Assembly (NCBI RefSeq): GCF_051045985.1
Contig: NZ_CP157350.1
Location: 372,001 to 436,000, forward strand
DNA from: Scardovia wiggsiae
GTDB taxonomy: Bacteria; Actinomycetota; Actinomycetes; Actinomycetales; Bifidobacteriaceae
Length of the DNA: 64,000 nucleotides
Reading direction: 5' to 3'
Below are positions 56,551 through 64,000 of the stretch, piece by piece. Every line of letters starts with the position of its first letter. Within the stretch, counting starts at the first letter, position 1. The notes beneath the pieces were generated by a model. It was not told the origin of the DNA, made no database searches, and saw nothing but the letters and a program-made list of their open reading frames with translations. The position numbers were made by a program, and so were the translations under genes.

Positions 56551-56771
56551 TGCCTGAAAACCATTCATATAATGATATGAAAAAATATTACGCTGACGAT
56601 CTGAAACTGCCGTACGCAGCGTTCAAACAGAAATGGCGTATCGGACGTGATTATTATAGTTACGATATTCGCGAGTCTGATGATACCAGCATCAGCCGTT
56701 TGGATTACATCAGTTACCTGATAGACAAGCGTGCCGAACTGGCTGAGCGGTACATGGAAGGCTCCTGCTGA
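56547..56771 (+). CDS. Unrecognised small phage protein
   Basis: 74 residues. Charged with an aromatic core (SYNDMKKYYADDLKLPYAAF, then WRIGRDYYSYDIRESDDTSI). Start overlaps the previous stop (ATGATG). Helical end LIDKRAELAERYMEGSC. No family recognised; part of the tightly packed early operon. Confidence 0.6.
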   Translation: MMPENHSYNDMKKYYADDLKLPYAAFKQKWRIGRDYYSYDIRESDDTSISRLDYISYLIDKRAELAERYMEGSC

Positions 56772-57238
56772 TGTCAAGCCGGATTTACATGCTTAGCGTG
56801 CCTGGCGAGCCGGTCCCTAAAGGCAGGCCGAGAGTCTATAACGGGCATGGAATAACCCCCAAACGCACGATGGAAGCCGAGAACAATATTCGCCGCAGGT
56901 GGATAAGCCAGTTTCCCGGTATGCAGCCGTTGACTGGTGATATCCATATCAGTATTGATTTTTACATGCCCGACAGGCATGTGAAAGATTGGGATAATCT
57001 GGCGAAATTGGTTACGGACGCGCTTAATGGTATTGCGTATGCTGATGACCGGCAGATCGTCACCGCTATCGTCACTAAATGGCTGCCCAGTCTGCTTGTG
57101 CCTGGCAGGAATAACCGGCCGCGCAGACGTAAAACAGGCGACCCGCGGACCACCTGTGAAGGTGACCCGTATGACCCGCATACGCTGATACGTCTCTACC
57201 AGATACGTGACCTAAACGAGGAACACCTTATTTTCTAA
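56771..57238 (+). CDS. RusA-family Holliday junction resolvase
   Basis: 155 residues. VPGEPVPKGRPRVY at the start and RHVKDWDNLAKLVTDALNGI followed by AYADDRQIVTAIVTKW carry the conserved Asp/Lys residues of RusA, which cuts four-way junctions symmetrically. The ending is basic and disordered (RRRKTGDPRTTCEG). It starts at TGATG on the previous stop. It probably resolves recombination intermediates before packaging. Confidence 0.9.
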   Translation: MSSRIYMLSVPGEPVPKGRPRVYNGHGITPKRTMEAENNIRRRWISQFPGMQPLTGDIHISIDFYMPDRHVKDWDNLAKLVTDALNGIAYADDRQIVTAIVTKWLPSLLVPGRNNRPRRRKTGDPRTTCEGDPYDPHTLIRLYQIRDLNEEHLIF

Positions 57239-57265
57239 ACAAAACATGAGTTTTCGAATAAATCA

Positions 57266-57289
57266 ACTAGTGAAAGGAAAAATATTATG
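57266..57289 (+). promoter_or_regulatory. Conserved translation-start leader, copy 1
   Basis: ACTAG then TGAAAGGAAAAATATTATG (24 bases, ending with the start codon at 57287) is identical to 62839-62862. It contains the SD AAAGGAA. Looser versions precede 55456, 56362 and 59011. Confidence 0.75.
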
Positions 57290-57712
57290 GTAAAACGAAC
57301 TCCTGAGTTTGTCGTGCAGACGCTTATTGATGATGAGCCGATGCGCGATGATTTCGCTGAACTGGTCCCTAAAGCGTCGAAGATCCTCGATGCTGCAGCA
57401 CTGTTCATCAGCGCAGTAGGAAAGAAACAGTCTGACGAGAAGACCGCAATTTATGGTCTTGGCGCAGAAATATGTAATGATGCGGTGGGAATTGCCCAGC
57501 AGATAGTGAAAGAAGCTGCAGCAATAAACCAGCTATTTAGAGCACCGAACATGTCCAATAACAGTTTGGAAGCTGGCAGGCAGCAGAAGATGACTGTGGA
57601 ACTGTCCGCTTCGGACGGTGAGCAGACAGTGTCTACCGGTCAAATGAGTGAAGATGACCTGATCGACGCATTTAACAGTGCTTCAGTAGCAGGAGGTAGC
57701 AATGGTAGATAA
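57287..57712 (+). CDS. Unrecognised phage protein
   Basis: 141 residues. Helical N-terminal half (LVPKASKILDAAALFISAVG, NDAVGIAQQIVKEAAAINQL) and an acidic Ser/Thr-rich second half (SASDGEQTVSTGQMSEDDLI). Uses the shared leader. Adjacent to DNA-processing genes; may be a recombination accessory, but nothing in the sequence shows it. Confidence 0.6.
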   Translation: MVKRTPEFVVQTLIDDEPMRDDFAELVPKASKILDAAALFISAVGKKQSDEKTAIYGLGAEICNDAVGIAQQIVKEAAAINQLFRAPNMSNNSLEAGRQQKMTVELSASDGEQTVSTGQMSEDDLIDAFNSASVAGGSNGR

Positions 57713-58037
57713 GAATACTCGTCTGGTTGAGCTGGCTAAAGAGATAGCTGTGCTCCAGCTGGAGATCAAAAGCCGGCAGGATCGGTGCACCATACTGAAA
57801 GACGAAGTAAAAACCTTGTTTGCGCCTGGCGTGTACGAGGCTGGTGATCTGAAAGTGACTGTCCGCCAGCCGGCCGGACGGTTGGACGAAACCAAGTTCA
57901 AAGAAGCCTACCCGGCTGCACAGTATGCTGCCCTGTACCGTATCGTCCCGAACAGTACGGCAATTAAAAAGGCTATTGCTCCGGACGATTTGAAGAAGTT
58001 CCAGAAGTTCGGGGAAAGCTCGGTGACAGTCTCATGA
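57702..58037 (+). CDS. Coiled-coil phage protein before the exonuclease
   Basis: 111 residues. RLVELAKEIAVLQLEIKSRQ is a short coiled coil; FAPGVYEAGDLKVTVRQPAG and the C-terminal KFQKFGESSVTVS are beta. The start overlaps the previous gene by 11 bases and the stop overlaps the nuclease by 4. Small proteins of this kind often travel with phage PD-(D/E)XK nucleases. Gam-like activity is not supported. Confidence 0.6.
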   Translation: MVDKNTRLVELAKEIAVLQLEIKSRQDRCTILKDEVKTLFAPGVYEAGDLKVTVRQPAGRLDETKFKEAYPAAQYAALYRIVPNSTAIKKAIAPDDLKKFQKFGESSVTVS

Positions 58038-58990
58038 TAAGCCCAACGGATACTGCTGATGTGCAGGCAGTTATCGCCAGCCAAATGCAAGACAACACGC
58101 AGAACAGTACACAACAGGCACAGAAGACTGCAGGACAGTCTGAACCCCTGCTGTGGGACGAAATCCATGCAATTATCAACCAGCATATGATGAGCAGTCC
58201 ACGGAGTTTGCAGAAGGCTCCCGGTCCCAGTGAGCTCGGCACCAGTTGTGTGCACTGTTTGGCTGCCCGCCTGGCAGGTTGGACGAAACAGGCTAACCCC
58301 GCATGGCTACCCTACATCGGTACCTCAGTACACGCCCAGTTGGAAAAACTATTCACCAGCCTTTCCAACATAGACAAATATCACATGGATTACATGATTA
58401 CCGACCAAGGAAAAGCTACTCCTCGGTTCGTAACTGAATACCGTGTGCATGTAGGCCGTCTACAGGGCTCCATGGGTGGGTACGACGTTAACGGGAGTAT
58501 CGACCTGGTGGATTACAAGACGCATGCAACCTGTGATTGGAAAATAACCGGATCGAACACTATTACCAGCGTGAAAGCCGAAGGGGCCAGCCAACAGTAC
58601 AAAGTGCAAGCTTCCCTTTATGGGATAGGGCTTGAGAATGAGAATGTAGAGGTCGTTAAATCGTGCATCTACTTCCTTCCCCGCAACAGTCAAACCCTGG
58701 ACTCCGCGTATCCGGTTGAATATGCGTATGACCGTGACCTGGGCATGTGGGCTCTCCAACGAGCCCAACTGTTGGTCACCTTCCTGGACATGATCGAACG
58801 CGAAGCGGGTGTTCAGATGCGCGACCAGTGGATCAGCAGCCTCCCCAGGGACCGTGACCACTGCTTCAACTGCAACATTTACAAAGACAGTGGCCTGGCC
58901 GAAGAATTCACCGACAGCGAGATAAAACTCCCTGCTAAGTATAAGAAGCTGGCCGCGCTTATCGAACCAACCTATAAACCAACCAAATAA
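58034..58990 (+). CDS. PD-(D/E)XK exonuclease (RecB/Cas4-like)
   Basis: 318 residues. IGTSVHAQLEKLF is the motif with the first acidic residue, YDVNGSIDLVDYKTHATCDW gives the Asp and DxK of motifs II-III, and ASQQYKVQASLYGIGLEN the QxxxY element. A Cys (SCVHC) and a CFNC pair could hold an iron-sulphur or zinc site as in Cas4/AddB. Likely phage recombination nuclease producing 3' tails; it pairs with the ssDNA-binding protein next to it. Confidence 0.8.
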   Translation: MISPTDTADVQAVIASQMQDNTQNSTQQAQKTAGQSEPLLWDEIHAIINQHMMSSPRSLQKAPGPSELGTSCVHCLAARLAGWTKQANPAWLPYIGTSVHAQLEKLFTSLSNIDKYHMDYMITDQGKATPRFVTEYRVHVGRLQGSMGGYDVNGSIDLVDYKTHATCDWKITGSNTITSVKAEGASQQYKVQASLYGIGLENENVEVVKSCIYFLPRNSQTLDSAYPVEYAYDRDLGMWALQRAQLLVTFLDMIEREAGVQMRDQWISSLPRDRDHCFNCNIYKDSGLAEEFTDSEIKLPAKYKKLAALIEPTYKPTK

Positions 58991-59010
58991 CCATATGAAA
59001 GGAATCTATT

Positions 59011-59841
59011 ATGTTCGCTCAGAACACTAACAACTATAATAATTACAACAATACTGGGTATGTCCAGCAGTCACAGAACGTGCCTGAAGTGAAACTCGAC
59101 AGTCTCGACAGTCTCATGAACGGTGGCGGGGCTAAAGCGTTTTTCAACGCGGACAGTCAGCCGGGTGCTACAGTGACCGGCGAGGTAGTGAGTACTGAGG
59201 TGACTCAGGTGACTGATTTCCAGTCAAAACAGCCGGCTTTCTGGCCGTCCGGACAGCCCAAACAGCAGATCCATATTGTTCTGCAGACAAGCCTGCCGCC
59301 GGAAGATGAGGACGATGATGGGCGCCGCTCACTGTGGATTAAAGGCTGGGGCGTACAGGTGAAAGCTCTGCGTGATGCCTGCCATAAGGCCGGTGTGAAA
59401 TCACCGTCCAAAGGGGATATTATGACTGCGAAATTTGCGGGTTTGGGGCAGCGCGGTAACGCACCACAGGCTCCCAAACTGTATGAATATGCGATCCAGC
59501 CGGCCCAGCAGGCTGGAGTAGATACAATGCTGTCCGGACAGCCGGTCTCTCAGGCTCAGAATACGCCTGTACAGCCTGTTCAGCAGGCGCAGACGGTCAC
59601 AGTGCAGTCTCAGCCTCCAGTACAAGCACAGGCCTCTCAGCAGCCCGCACAGCAGGCACCTGTACAGCAGTCGCAGCCGGTTCAGCCTAACCCGTGGAAA
59701 CAGAATCTTCCCGTACAGCAGATCCAGCAGCTTGCCCAGCTCGGCAAAACAAACGAAGAAATAGCTGGTTTCCTGAATATAAGCGTGCAGGACGTTGCCA
59801 ACGTTGTTGGTGACTGGTCTGCCAGCCCAACATTCGATTAA
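59011..59841 (+). CDS. Phage ssDNA-binding protein candidate with Gln-rich linker
   Basis: 276 residues. Residues about 45-165 have an OB-fold-like pattern (ATVTGEVVSTEVTQVTDFQS, HIVLQTSLPPEDEDDDGRRS, LWIKGWGVQVKALRDAC). Then a 90-residue Gln/Pro/Val-rich linker and a C-terminal helical NEEIAGFLNISVQDVANVVG. Order (OB fold, disordered linker, terminal interaction motif) is that of SSB-like proteins. It lies between the exonuclease and the primase-helicase. Confidence 0.65.
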   Translation: MFAQNTNNYNNYNNTGYVQQSQNVPEVKLDSLDSLMNGGGAKAFFNADSQPGATVTGEVVSTEVTQVTDFQSKQPAFWPSGQPKQQIHIVLQTSLPPEDEDDDGRRSLWIKGWGVQVKALRDACHKAGVKSPSKGDIMTAKFAGLGQRGNAPQAPKLYEYAIQPAQQAGVDTMLSGQPVSQAQNTPVQPVQQAQTVTVQSQPPVQAQASQQPAQQAPVQQSQPVQPNPWKQNLPVQQIQQLAQLGKTNEEIAGFLNISVQDVANVVGDWSASPTFD

Positions 59842-59880
59842 ACAAATGTTGGGCATAACTGAAAAATAAGTGAAAATACA

Positions 59881-59974
59881 GGGCGTGCTGAGGCATCGAG
59901 AACATAACCTTAGAATCCTTCTATTATGCTCTCAAACTTCAGATAACAGGCAAAACAAAGCCCTCAGCACGCCC
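59881..59974. repeat. 13-bp inverted repeat enclosing 68 nt, before the replication gene
   Basis: GGGCGTGCTGAGG (59881-59893) and CCTCAGCACGCCC (59962-59974) pair exactly. Inside are 68 A/T-rich bases. A shorter hairpin (GCCCAACATT/AATGTTGGGC, 59825-59854) surrounds the stop of the preceding gene. The unit could fold as one structured RNA or serve as the replication origin. Confidence 0.7.
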
Positions 59975-60027
59975 ACCAAAAAACTTGAGTAAGAACATGC
60001 ATAAAACTTTTTAACAGACGGTGGGTT

Positions 60028-62373
60028 ATGAACGATATGGATACGCTCCTGGCAGGAGAGCCGGTAGGGGAAACATACAGGCATCAATGCTCAATTATCC
60101 CCGACGGCCCTAATCACGTGCAGCACGTGCTCAACGGCATGCGTATCACCACATTCGAGAACCAGCATGCCTTCTACGATCGTCGAGGCCAGAGTATCCA
60201 GATCCCCCGTGGGGAAAAGGGTAAACCCTATTTTGACGACGGGTATGCCAAAGCATTATGGGATTTTAGAAACGATAGCCTCGTACTCGGCGAAGACGAT
60301 GAAACACTGTTCGTCCGGGACTTGGACATGTCCGGACAAAACCTAACCTTAGATTCCTGGCATGCGATAAGCAGCCTGGAAACAGAATACCATATTAAAA
60401 AAGCGAACGCCTACCAGCCATGGAACACACAACTGAAAGTAGAGGCAAGGAAGCTACCATTACGTGTAAAACATGGTATCAAATTTTTAGATAGGGCATT
60501 CTACCGGGAAAACGGGGTAGTAGTCTGCAGCAAAGATCCAGAAATACTTGCCCAACCGTTTGAACTGTCAATCCCCGTCAAATATGATAAACAGCTGGCA
60601 GTAGATGCAACTAACTATTTGCGTGACGTGACTGTAGATGAGCATTCCGCAGAAAATTTGGGTCGGATTTTTGCCACACCACTGCTCGAACCTTACAAAC
60701 ATTTGACATATATCATGTATGGTGATGGTGGTAACGGTAAGGGTATTCTGTTGAATGCTATCCACCGGTCTTTCACAGATCTGGCTGTGTCCGTGGATTC
60801 GCAGAAACTTTTAGGCGGCCGTCGAGGGGCCGGCGGATTCAGTTCTGACCAGGAAGCGTTGAAACTGATATCCGCTTTATGGGCGTTCGATGAGGACGCG
60901 GATATTATCAGTCTGGAGCAGATGACCCTGTTGAAGAAGATTTCTACAGGTGATACGCTTGTCGCCCGCCGTATCCAGGAAAACGCGGTAACAGTCAAAC
61001 CCCACGCAACCTTCATTATCGCGACTAACAATCCGGTAGTGACAACAATGACAGTAGCGTCTTCACGCCGTTTCGTGTATGTGCGTATGCGGGATAACCG
61101 GCAGGCAGAAGAATTCACAAGCCTCCTGGATTTCATACGAGAGTATAATGTTTACCCGTTTATTATGAGCAGCTGCATACTATGGCAGAAAAGAGGCGAT
61201 GAACCGTATCGTGATATTGCTATAGGCAGTATTGATGATTTGAGCGAGGCTGAGCAGTGGCTGGTAGATCAGATTTGTGATAAAGGGTATGCGATTAGCG
61301 CCCAGAATCCTTTCAAAAGCTCGCACGCTGAGCATATTAACAGTGTCATCAAATTAGGATTACAAACATCGCGCAAATATATTGATGATGCACGTACTCG
61401 TATTTTGACGGTGAAGGACGAGCTGAGGTTCAGCCCCTACCGTCAAGCATGGCAAAAAGACCAAGACAAAATCAGCCAAGAAACACAACCAGTAGACATA
61501 CCCCAACCCATACAGTCTGACAGCCTACCCAGTTTACAGCAGATAGGTTTTGACTGTGATTACGTGCCCGCAGAAAAGGATAAAACGGCTTATAACTGGC
61601 AGAAGCATGTCACCGACCCGACCGTAGACACTACACAACGGCCGGACAGTGAAGTTTATGGCGTGGTCCCCAAACCTGGTTTCATGGTCCTGGACATGGA
61701 CACTGCTAAAAACAGTGAGGACCAGTCCGGCTGGCAAGCATTACAGGAAACAGTTGGACAATACGGGTCCACCCACTTCCCCCGCACGTATCTCGTGCAA
61801 ACCCCATCAGGGGGTGTGCACGCCTACTATCGGATACCCGCGCACTTGCAGGGTAAACTGTTGAACCGGGTGAAAGCCGGCGGAATACCTGTAGATCTGC
61901 GTGTAGAAGGCAAAGGATACGTGATAGGCGCGGGCTCGCACACTGATGCAGGCGAATACCAGATAGTAGACCTGCCCGACAAGACTATCCCTATACTGTC
62001 TGACTCATTGTGTGCGTGGCTTGTCCAATCCGGCTGCGTCAAAGGTTTGGACACCCGGAAAAGCCCGGTTATTGCTATCCCACAAACACCCACCACGGGG
62101 AGTACACCTATAGAACGCTTGTTGAACAGTCCGGACCCGGAAGGCTCCTACCAGCCGGATCTCACCCCAATCCCTGAAGGAGAACGCAACAATACTCTCC
62201 ACGACTGGCTGTACGGGCGCCTGTCCAACCACCCGGAAAACCTAACTCAAATCGTCCAGGATTTCTACACAAGAGGCATTAATAGTGGACTGCTGGAAAA
62301 AGAGCTGACCAGTATCCTGCGTAGTGTCGTCCGTAGCCTGCATATCACGATCCCTGGCAGAGGGGGCAGATAA
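60028..62373 (+). CDS. Replication protein: SF3 helicase followed by PrimPol domain
   Basis: 781 residues. Residues about 50-200 are the D5_N-like region; the SF3 helicase follows with Walker A GDGGNGKG (Lys238), WAFDEDAD as motif B and IIATNNP as motif C. From about 510 the archaeo-eukaryotic primase-polymerase core appears: LDMDT (Asp556, Asp558), PSGGVHAYYR (His598) and VDLRVEGKGYVIG (Asp623). A PriCT-like ending EGERNNTLHDWLYGRL closes the protein. The usual order is PrimPol then helicase; here it is reversed. It should unwind and prime phage DNA. Confidence 0.88.
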   Translation: MNDMDTLLAGEPVGETYRHQCSIIPDGPNHVQHVLNGMRITTFENQHAFYDRRGQSIQIPRGEKGKPYFDDGYAKALWDFRNDSLVLGEDDETLFVRDLDMSGQNLTLDSWHAISSLETEYHIKKANAYQPWNTQLKVEARKLPLRVKHGIKFLDRAFYRENGVVVCSKDPEILAQPFELSIPVKYDKQLAVDATNYLRDVTVDEHSAENLGRIFATPLLEPYKHLTYIMYGDGGNGKGILLNAIHRSFTDLAVSVDSQKLLGGRRGAGGFSSDQEALKLISALWAFDEDADIISLEQMTLLKKISTGDTLVARRIQENAVTVKPHATFIIATNNPVVTTMTVASSRRFVYVRMRDNRQAEEFTSLLDFIREYNVYPFIMSSCILWQKRGDEPYRDIAIGSIDDLSEAEQWLVDQICDKGYAISAQNPFKSSHAEHINSVIKLGLQTSRKYIDDARTRILTVKDELRFSPYRQAWQKDQDKISQETQPVDIPQPIQSDSLPSLQQIGFDCDYVPAEKDKTAYNWQKHVTDPTVDTTQRPDSEVYGVVPKPGFMVLDMDTAKNSEDQSGWQALQETVGQYGSTHFPRTYLVQTPSGGVHAYYRIPAHLQGKLLNRVKAGGIPVDLRVEGKGYVIGAGSHTDAGEYQIVDLPDKTIPILSDSLCAWLVQSGCVKGLDTRKSPVIAIPQTPTTGSTPIERLLNSPDPEGSYQPDLTPIPEGERNNTLHDWLYGRLSNHPENLTQIVQDFYTRGINSGLLEKELTSILRSVVRSLHITIPGRGGR

Positions 62374-62795
62374 TGGCACGCAAGAAAAAGCCTACTGTCC
62401 CCCTGTGGGTTGTGAAAGTCTGCAGAATGAAAGGAAACCGTATGTCTTACAGGTATTGCGGTTGTGGGCAGCCAATCCTCGAACAGGCAGACACAATAAT
62501 AGAAGCGTATGATATCCCCCTACTGCATGGAGCAGACCAGTTGCTTGTCGCGGTTATTCTCCAGGTGATGCTCACCCGTATTAGGGTGAACCCGTTCAGC
62601 ATGCTGACATTACACGCAGAACCACGATTAGATCCAGGAGAATATTTCCTGCAGGCACACCGGTGCTTTCACCAGCCCATAGGTACGGCAGAATTACCTA
62701 TCCCGCGTAAACCCGCCGGGAGCATGTGGAAGAAACCTGTTCTCACCGATAGTGAGTTTTCCCAATTCACCCAAAAATGGCAGGAAGGAGAGTGA
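62373..62795 (+). CDS. Unrecognised phage protein with CxC motif
   Basis: 140 residues from ATG 62373, which overlaps the preceding TAA, behind AGAGGGGG. An internal ATG at 62442 has the phage leader GAAAGGAAACCGT and could be a second start. The N-terminal part has YRYCGCGQPILEQADTIIEA, a zinc-ribbon-like pair; the rest is helical with LTRIRVNPFSMLTLHAEPRL. Function unknown. Confidence 0.55.
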   Translation: MARKKKPTVPLWVVKVCRMKGNRMSYRYCGCGQPILEQADTIIEAYDIPLLHGADQLLVAVILQVMLTRIRVNPFSMLTLHAEPRLDPGEYFLQAHRCFHQPIGTAELPIPRKPAGSMWKKPVLTDSEFSQFTQKWQEGE

Positions 62796-62838
62796 TACAC
62801 ATAAATAAAAGCAATCCTCTTATAAAAATATGAGAAAA

Positions 62839-62862
62839 ACTAGTGAAAGGAAAAATATTATG
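62839..62862 (+). promoter_or_regulatory. Conserved translation-start leader, copy 2
   Basis: Identical to 57266-57289 over 24 bases, ending with the start codon of the gene at 62860. The match reaches beyond the SD itself, so the leaders are a repeated element and not just SD convergence. Confidence 0.75.
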
Positions 62863-63087
62863 AAAGCAGTATTAGATGATGCTGCAGTACAGGACGTTAT
62901 ACGCTTCCTGTGTGAAGGAATACCTCCTCACGGCATGGTAGATGCCAGTATACAGATTAGCCCTACAGCATTTGATTCAAGCAGCAGCTTAATAGTATTC
63001 AACATTGCCACATTTGTTAATAGAAATAGAGCTGAGGAGCTTATTAATAAGTGGAAAACTGAATATGATGCAGGAAAAGAAGAATAG
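62860..63087 (+). CDS. Small phage protein, paralogue A1
   Basis: 75 residues: MKAVLDDAAVQDVIRFLCEG, then VNRNRAEELINKWKTEYDAG. The end aligns with that of the next gene (LFDKWAAKLTEGKE), so the two are probable tandem paralogues. Family unknown. Starts with the shared 24-base leader. Confidence 0.6.
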   Translation: MKAVLDDAAVQDVIRFLCEGIPPHGMVDASIQISPTAFDSSSSLIVFNIATFVNRNRAEELINKWKTEYDAGKEE

Positions 63088-63097
63088 GAGATAAACT

Positions 63098-63346
63098 ATG
63101 AAAACTTTAGACACCAGTAAACTTAACTACTGTGATCCGGAATATGACCAGTTCTACAAGCAATTACATGAGCTTATCGACCCTGAAATATCAGCATGGA
63201 GTACCCTGAATGGGGTTGACTGTGAGTTTGGTAATAATACTAATCCGGCTCATATCATGTTCATCGCACAAATAGACGTGGATACTAAGCTGATGCAGGA
63301 CCTTTTTGATAAATGGGCAGCTAAACTTACTGAAGGAAAGGAGTAG
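63098..63346 (+). CDS. Small phage protein, paralogue A2
   Basis: 82 residues with the same C-terminal pattern as the preceding gene and an AHIMFIAQIDVDTKLMQDLF stretch that parallels its IVFNIATFVNRNRAEELI. SD GGAG. Function unknown; eleven bases separate the two genes. Confidence 0.6.
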   Translation: MKTLDTSKLNYCDPEYDQFYKQLHELIDPEISAWSTLNGVDCEFGNNTNPAHIMFIAQIDVDTKLMQDLFDKWAAKLTEGKE

Positions 63347-63353
63347 AGGTAAT

Positions 63354-63497
63354 ATGCGGAAACATATATCACACTACGATAGAAATTCTTGCAGCTTCTT
63401 AGAAGTTAAGGCAGACACTAGTAAAGCCATCATCACTGAAAGTGTTACCGGCGCTGACCTATCGGAGCCGAGGTATATTCTCGAGAAGGACCGGTAA
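63354..63497 (+). CDS. Very small phage protein
   Basis: 47 residues from ATG 63354 behind AGGAAAGGAG: HYDRNSCSFLEVKADTSKAI, then GADLSEPRYILEKDR. Stop overlaps the next start (TAATG). It may be related to the following pair in its strand pattern, but the identity is too low to claim. Confidence 0.5.
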   Translation: MRKHISHYDRNSCSFLEVKADTSKAIITESVTGADLSEPRYILEKDR

Positions 63498-63742
63498 TGA
63501 GTAATAAGATTTTTACGGTTATGCATGAGGAGTATGAGCCTCACCCGCAAATCAGCTACATCTTAACTTCTGAAAGAGGCGCGACGCTGCTTAAAATAAC
63601 ACAATATGTTAATGCCGGCGATTTCCACGATTATGAGAAAACAGCTATATCAATAGATTGGGAAACCGCTAAATGGCTGCGAAAACAGTTAAAAAAAGCC
63701 CTTAAAGCTATCCCTCCGGAGGTACTAAATGAGTACGAGTAA
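63497..63742 (+). CDS. Small phage protein, paralogue B1
   Basis: 81 residues: MSNKIFTVMHEEYEPHPQIS and the C-terminal IDWETAKWLRKQLKKALKAI. The end aligns with LDYDSAVWLHCKLGKMLEAG of the next gene. Overlaps it by 14 bases. Function unknown. Confidence 0.6.
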   Translation: MSNKIFTVMHEEYEPHPQISYILTSERGATLLKITQYVNAGDFHDYEKTAISIDWETAKWLRKQLKKALKAIPPEVLNEYE

Positions 63743-63965
63743 ACATTTTGTCCCTATTCTAGCTACTAGACGTGAATCACATTTAAGCGTGTGCGTAAGC
63801 TTAGATCACTTGGATAAAGCTTATATAGAGTACACGGAAATAGGGCCCCGCAATGGGATAAAACATAATTATGTTGATCTAGACTATGATTCGGCCGTCT
63901 GGCTGCATTGTAAGCTTGGTAAAATGTTGGAAGCAGGAGCATCGGAAGGTGTAGACAATGAGTAG
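63729..63965 (+). CDS. Small phage protein, paralogue B2
   Basis: 78 residues, tandem relative of the preceding protein (D-[WY]-[ED]-[TS]-A-x-W-L-x6-L pattern near the end). SD GGAGG inside the previous gene. It precedes a further gene cut by the window end. Confidence 0.6.
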   Translation: MSTSKHFVPILATRRESHLSVCVSLDHLDKAYIEYTEIGPRNGIKHNYVDLDYDSAVWLHCKLGKMLEAGASEGVDNE

Positions 63966-64000
63966 CGTATTTCAAACCTGCCCATACTGCAGAAAAGCCT
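63958..64000 (+). CDS. Partial gene at window end (zinc-ribbon start)
   Basis: ATG 63958 begins MSSVFQTCPYCRKA before the window ends. CPYC suggests a zinc ribbon. Overlaps the previous stop by 8 bases. Only 14 codons are visible. Confidence 0.45.
   Translation, partial: MSSVFQTCPYCRKA

Overview
The window looks like the chromosome of a moderate-GC actinobacterium, most likely a member of the Bifidobacteriaceae, carrying a tailed-phage prophage. The assignment rests on gene content and order: a DUF2469 gene beside rplS-lepB-rnhB (an actinobacterial neighbourhood), gatC-gatA-gatB followed by an acetyltransferase, clpB behind a HAIR (HspR) operator, and a DUF6020-like membrane protein. The species cannot be named from the sequence alone.

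Host part (1 to about 36,000). The window opens in the 3' end of an NMT1/THI5-like transport protein, followed by a nucleoside hydrolase. Next come clpB under a HAIR element, a zinc alcohol dehydrogenase and a small redox cluster (flavodoxin-fold reductase, ABM monooxygenase, flavodoxin) with a cop-box-like site upstream. An LtrA-like membrane protein and a copper-type P1B ATPase face the other way. The ATPase has three cop boxes directly upstream and, unusually, lacks almost the whole nucleotide-binding domain. After a 500-bp spacer with a 33-bp perfect inverted repeat come a DUF559-type nuclease-fold protein, a PRTase-like protein, a SpoU methyltransferase, gatCAB, a GNAT enzyme, DUF2469, a FAD oxidoreductase, rplS, lepB and rnhB. 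Further on are a DUF6020-like membrane protein, tRNA-Gly(TCC), mscL, rpsO and pnp. An Rrf2-controlled three-gene operon with two abutting operators, pgm and a diacylglycerol-kinase-like gene complete the host part.

Prophage part (about 36,000 to the window end). The leftward late operon reads, in transcription order from 53,710: HNH endonuclease, terminase small and large subunits, a short protein, a portal-MuF fusion, prohead protease, HK97-type capsid, head-tail joining proteins, major tail protein, tail chaperones with a -1 frameshift, tape measure, Dit, a tail-associated protein, other structural proteins, a membrane coiled-coil protein, an amidase endolysin and a holin-like protein. This is the layout of a siphovirus. 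A control region follows, with a leftward repressor-like gene facing rightward small HTH genes. The rightward early operon encodes small membrane proteins, a Zn-ribbon protein, a DivIVA-like protein, a RusA resolvase, a PD-(D/E)XK exonuclease, a probable ssDNA-binding protein and a replication protein, then two pairs of small paralogues. No integrase or right attachment site is in the window, so the prophage continues past 64,000.

Most notable: (1) a non-coding array of 13 GGGACAG/CTGTCCC heptamers at 53,971-54,243 containing a 41-bp perfect inverted repeat, next to the terminase/HNH block; (2) a replication protein whose domain order (SF3 helicase, then PrimPol, then a PriCT-like tail) is the reverse of the usual one; (3) an apparently intact copper ATPase reading frame with no N-domain, under a clear CopY-type operator set; (4) tandem Rrf2 operators; (5) a 13-bp inverted repeat enclosing 68 nt just before the replication gene.
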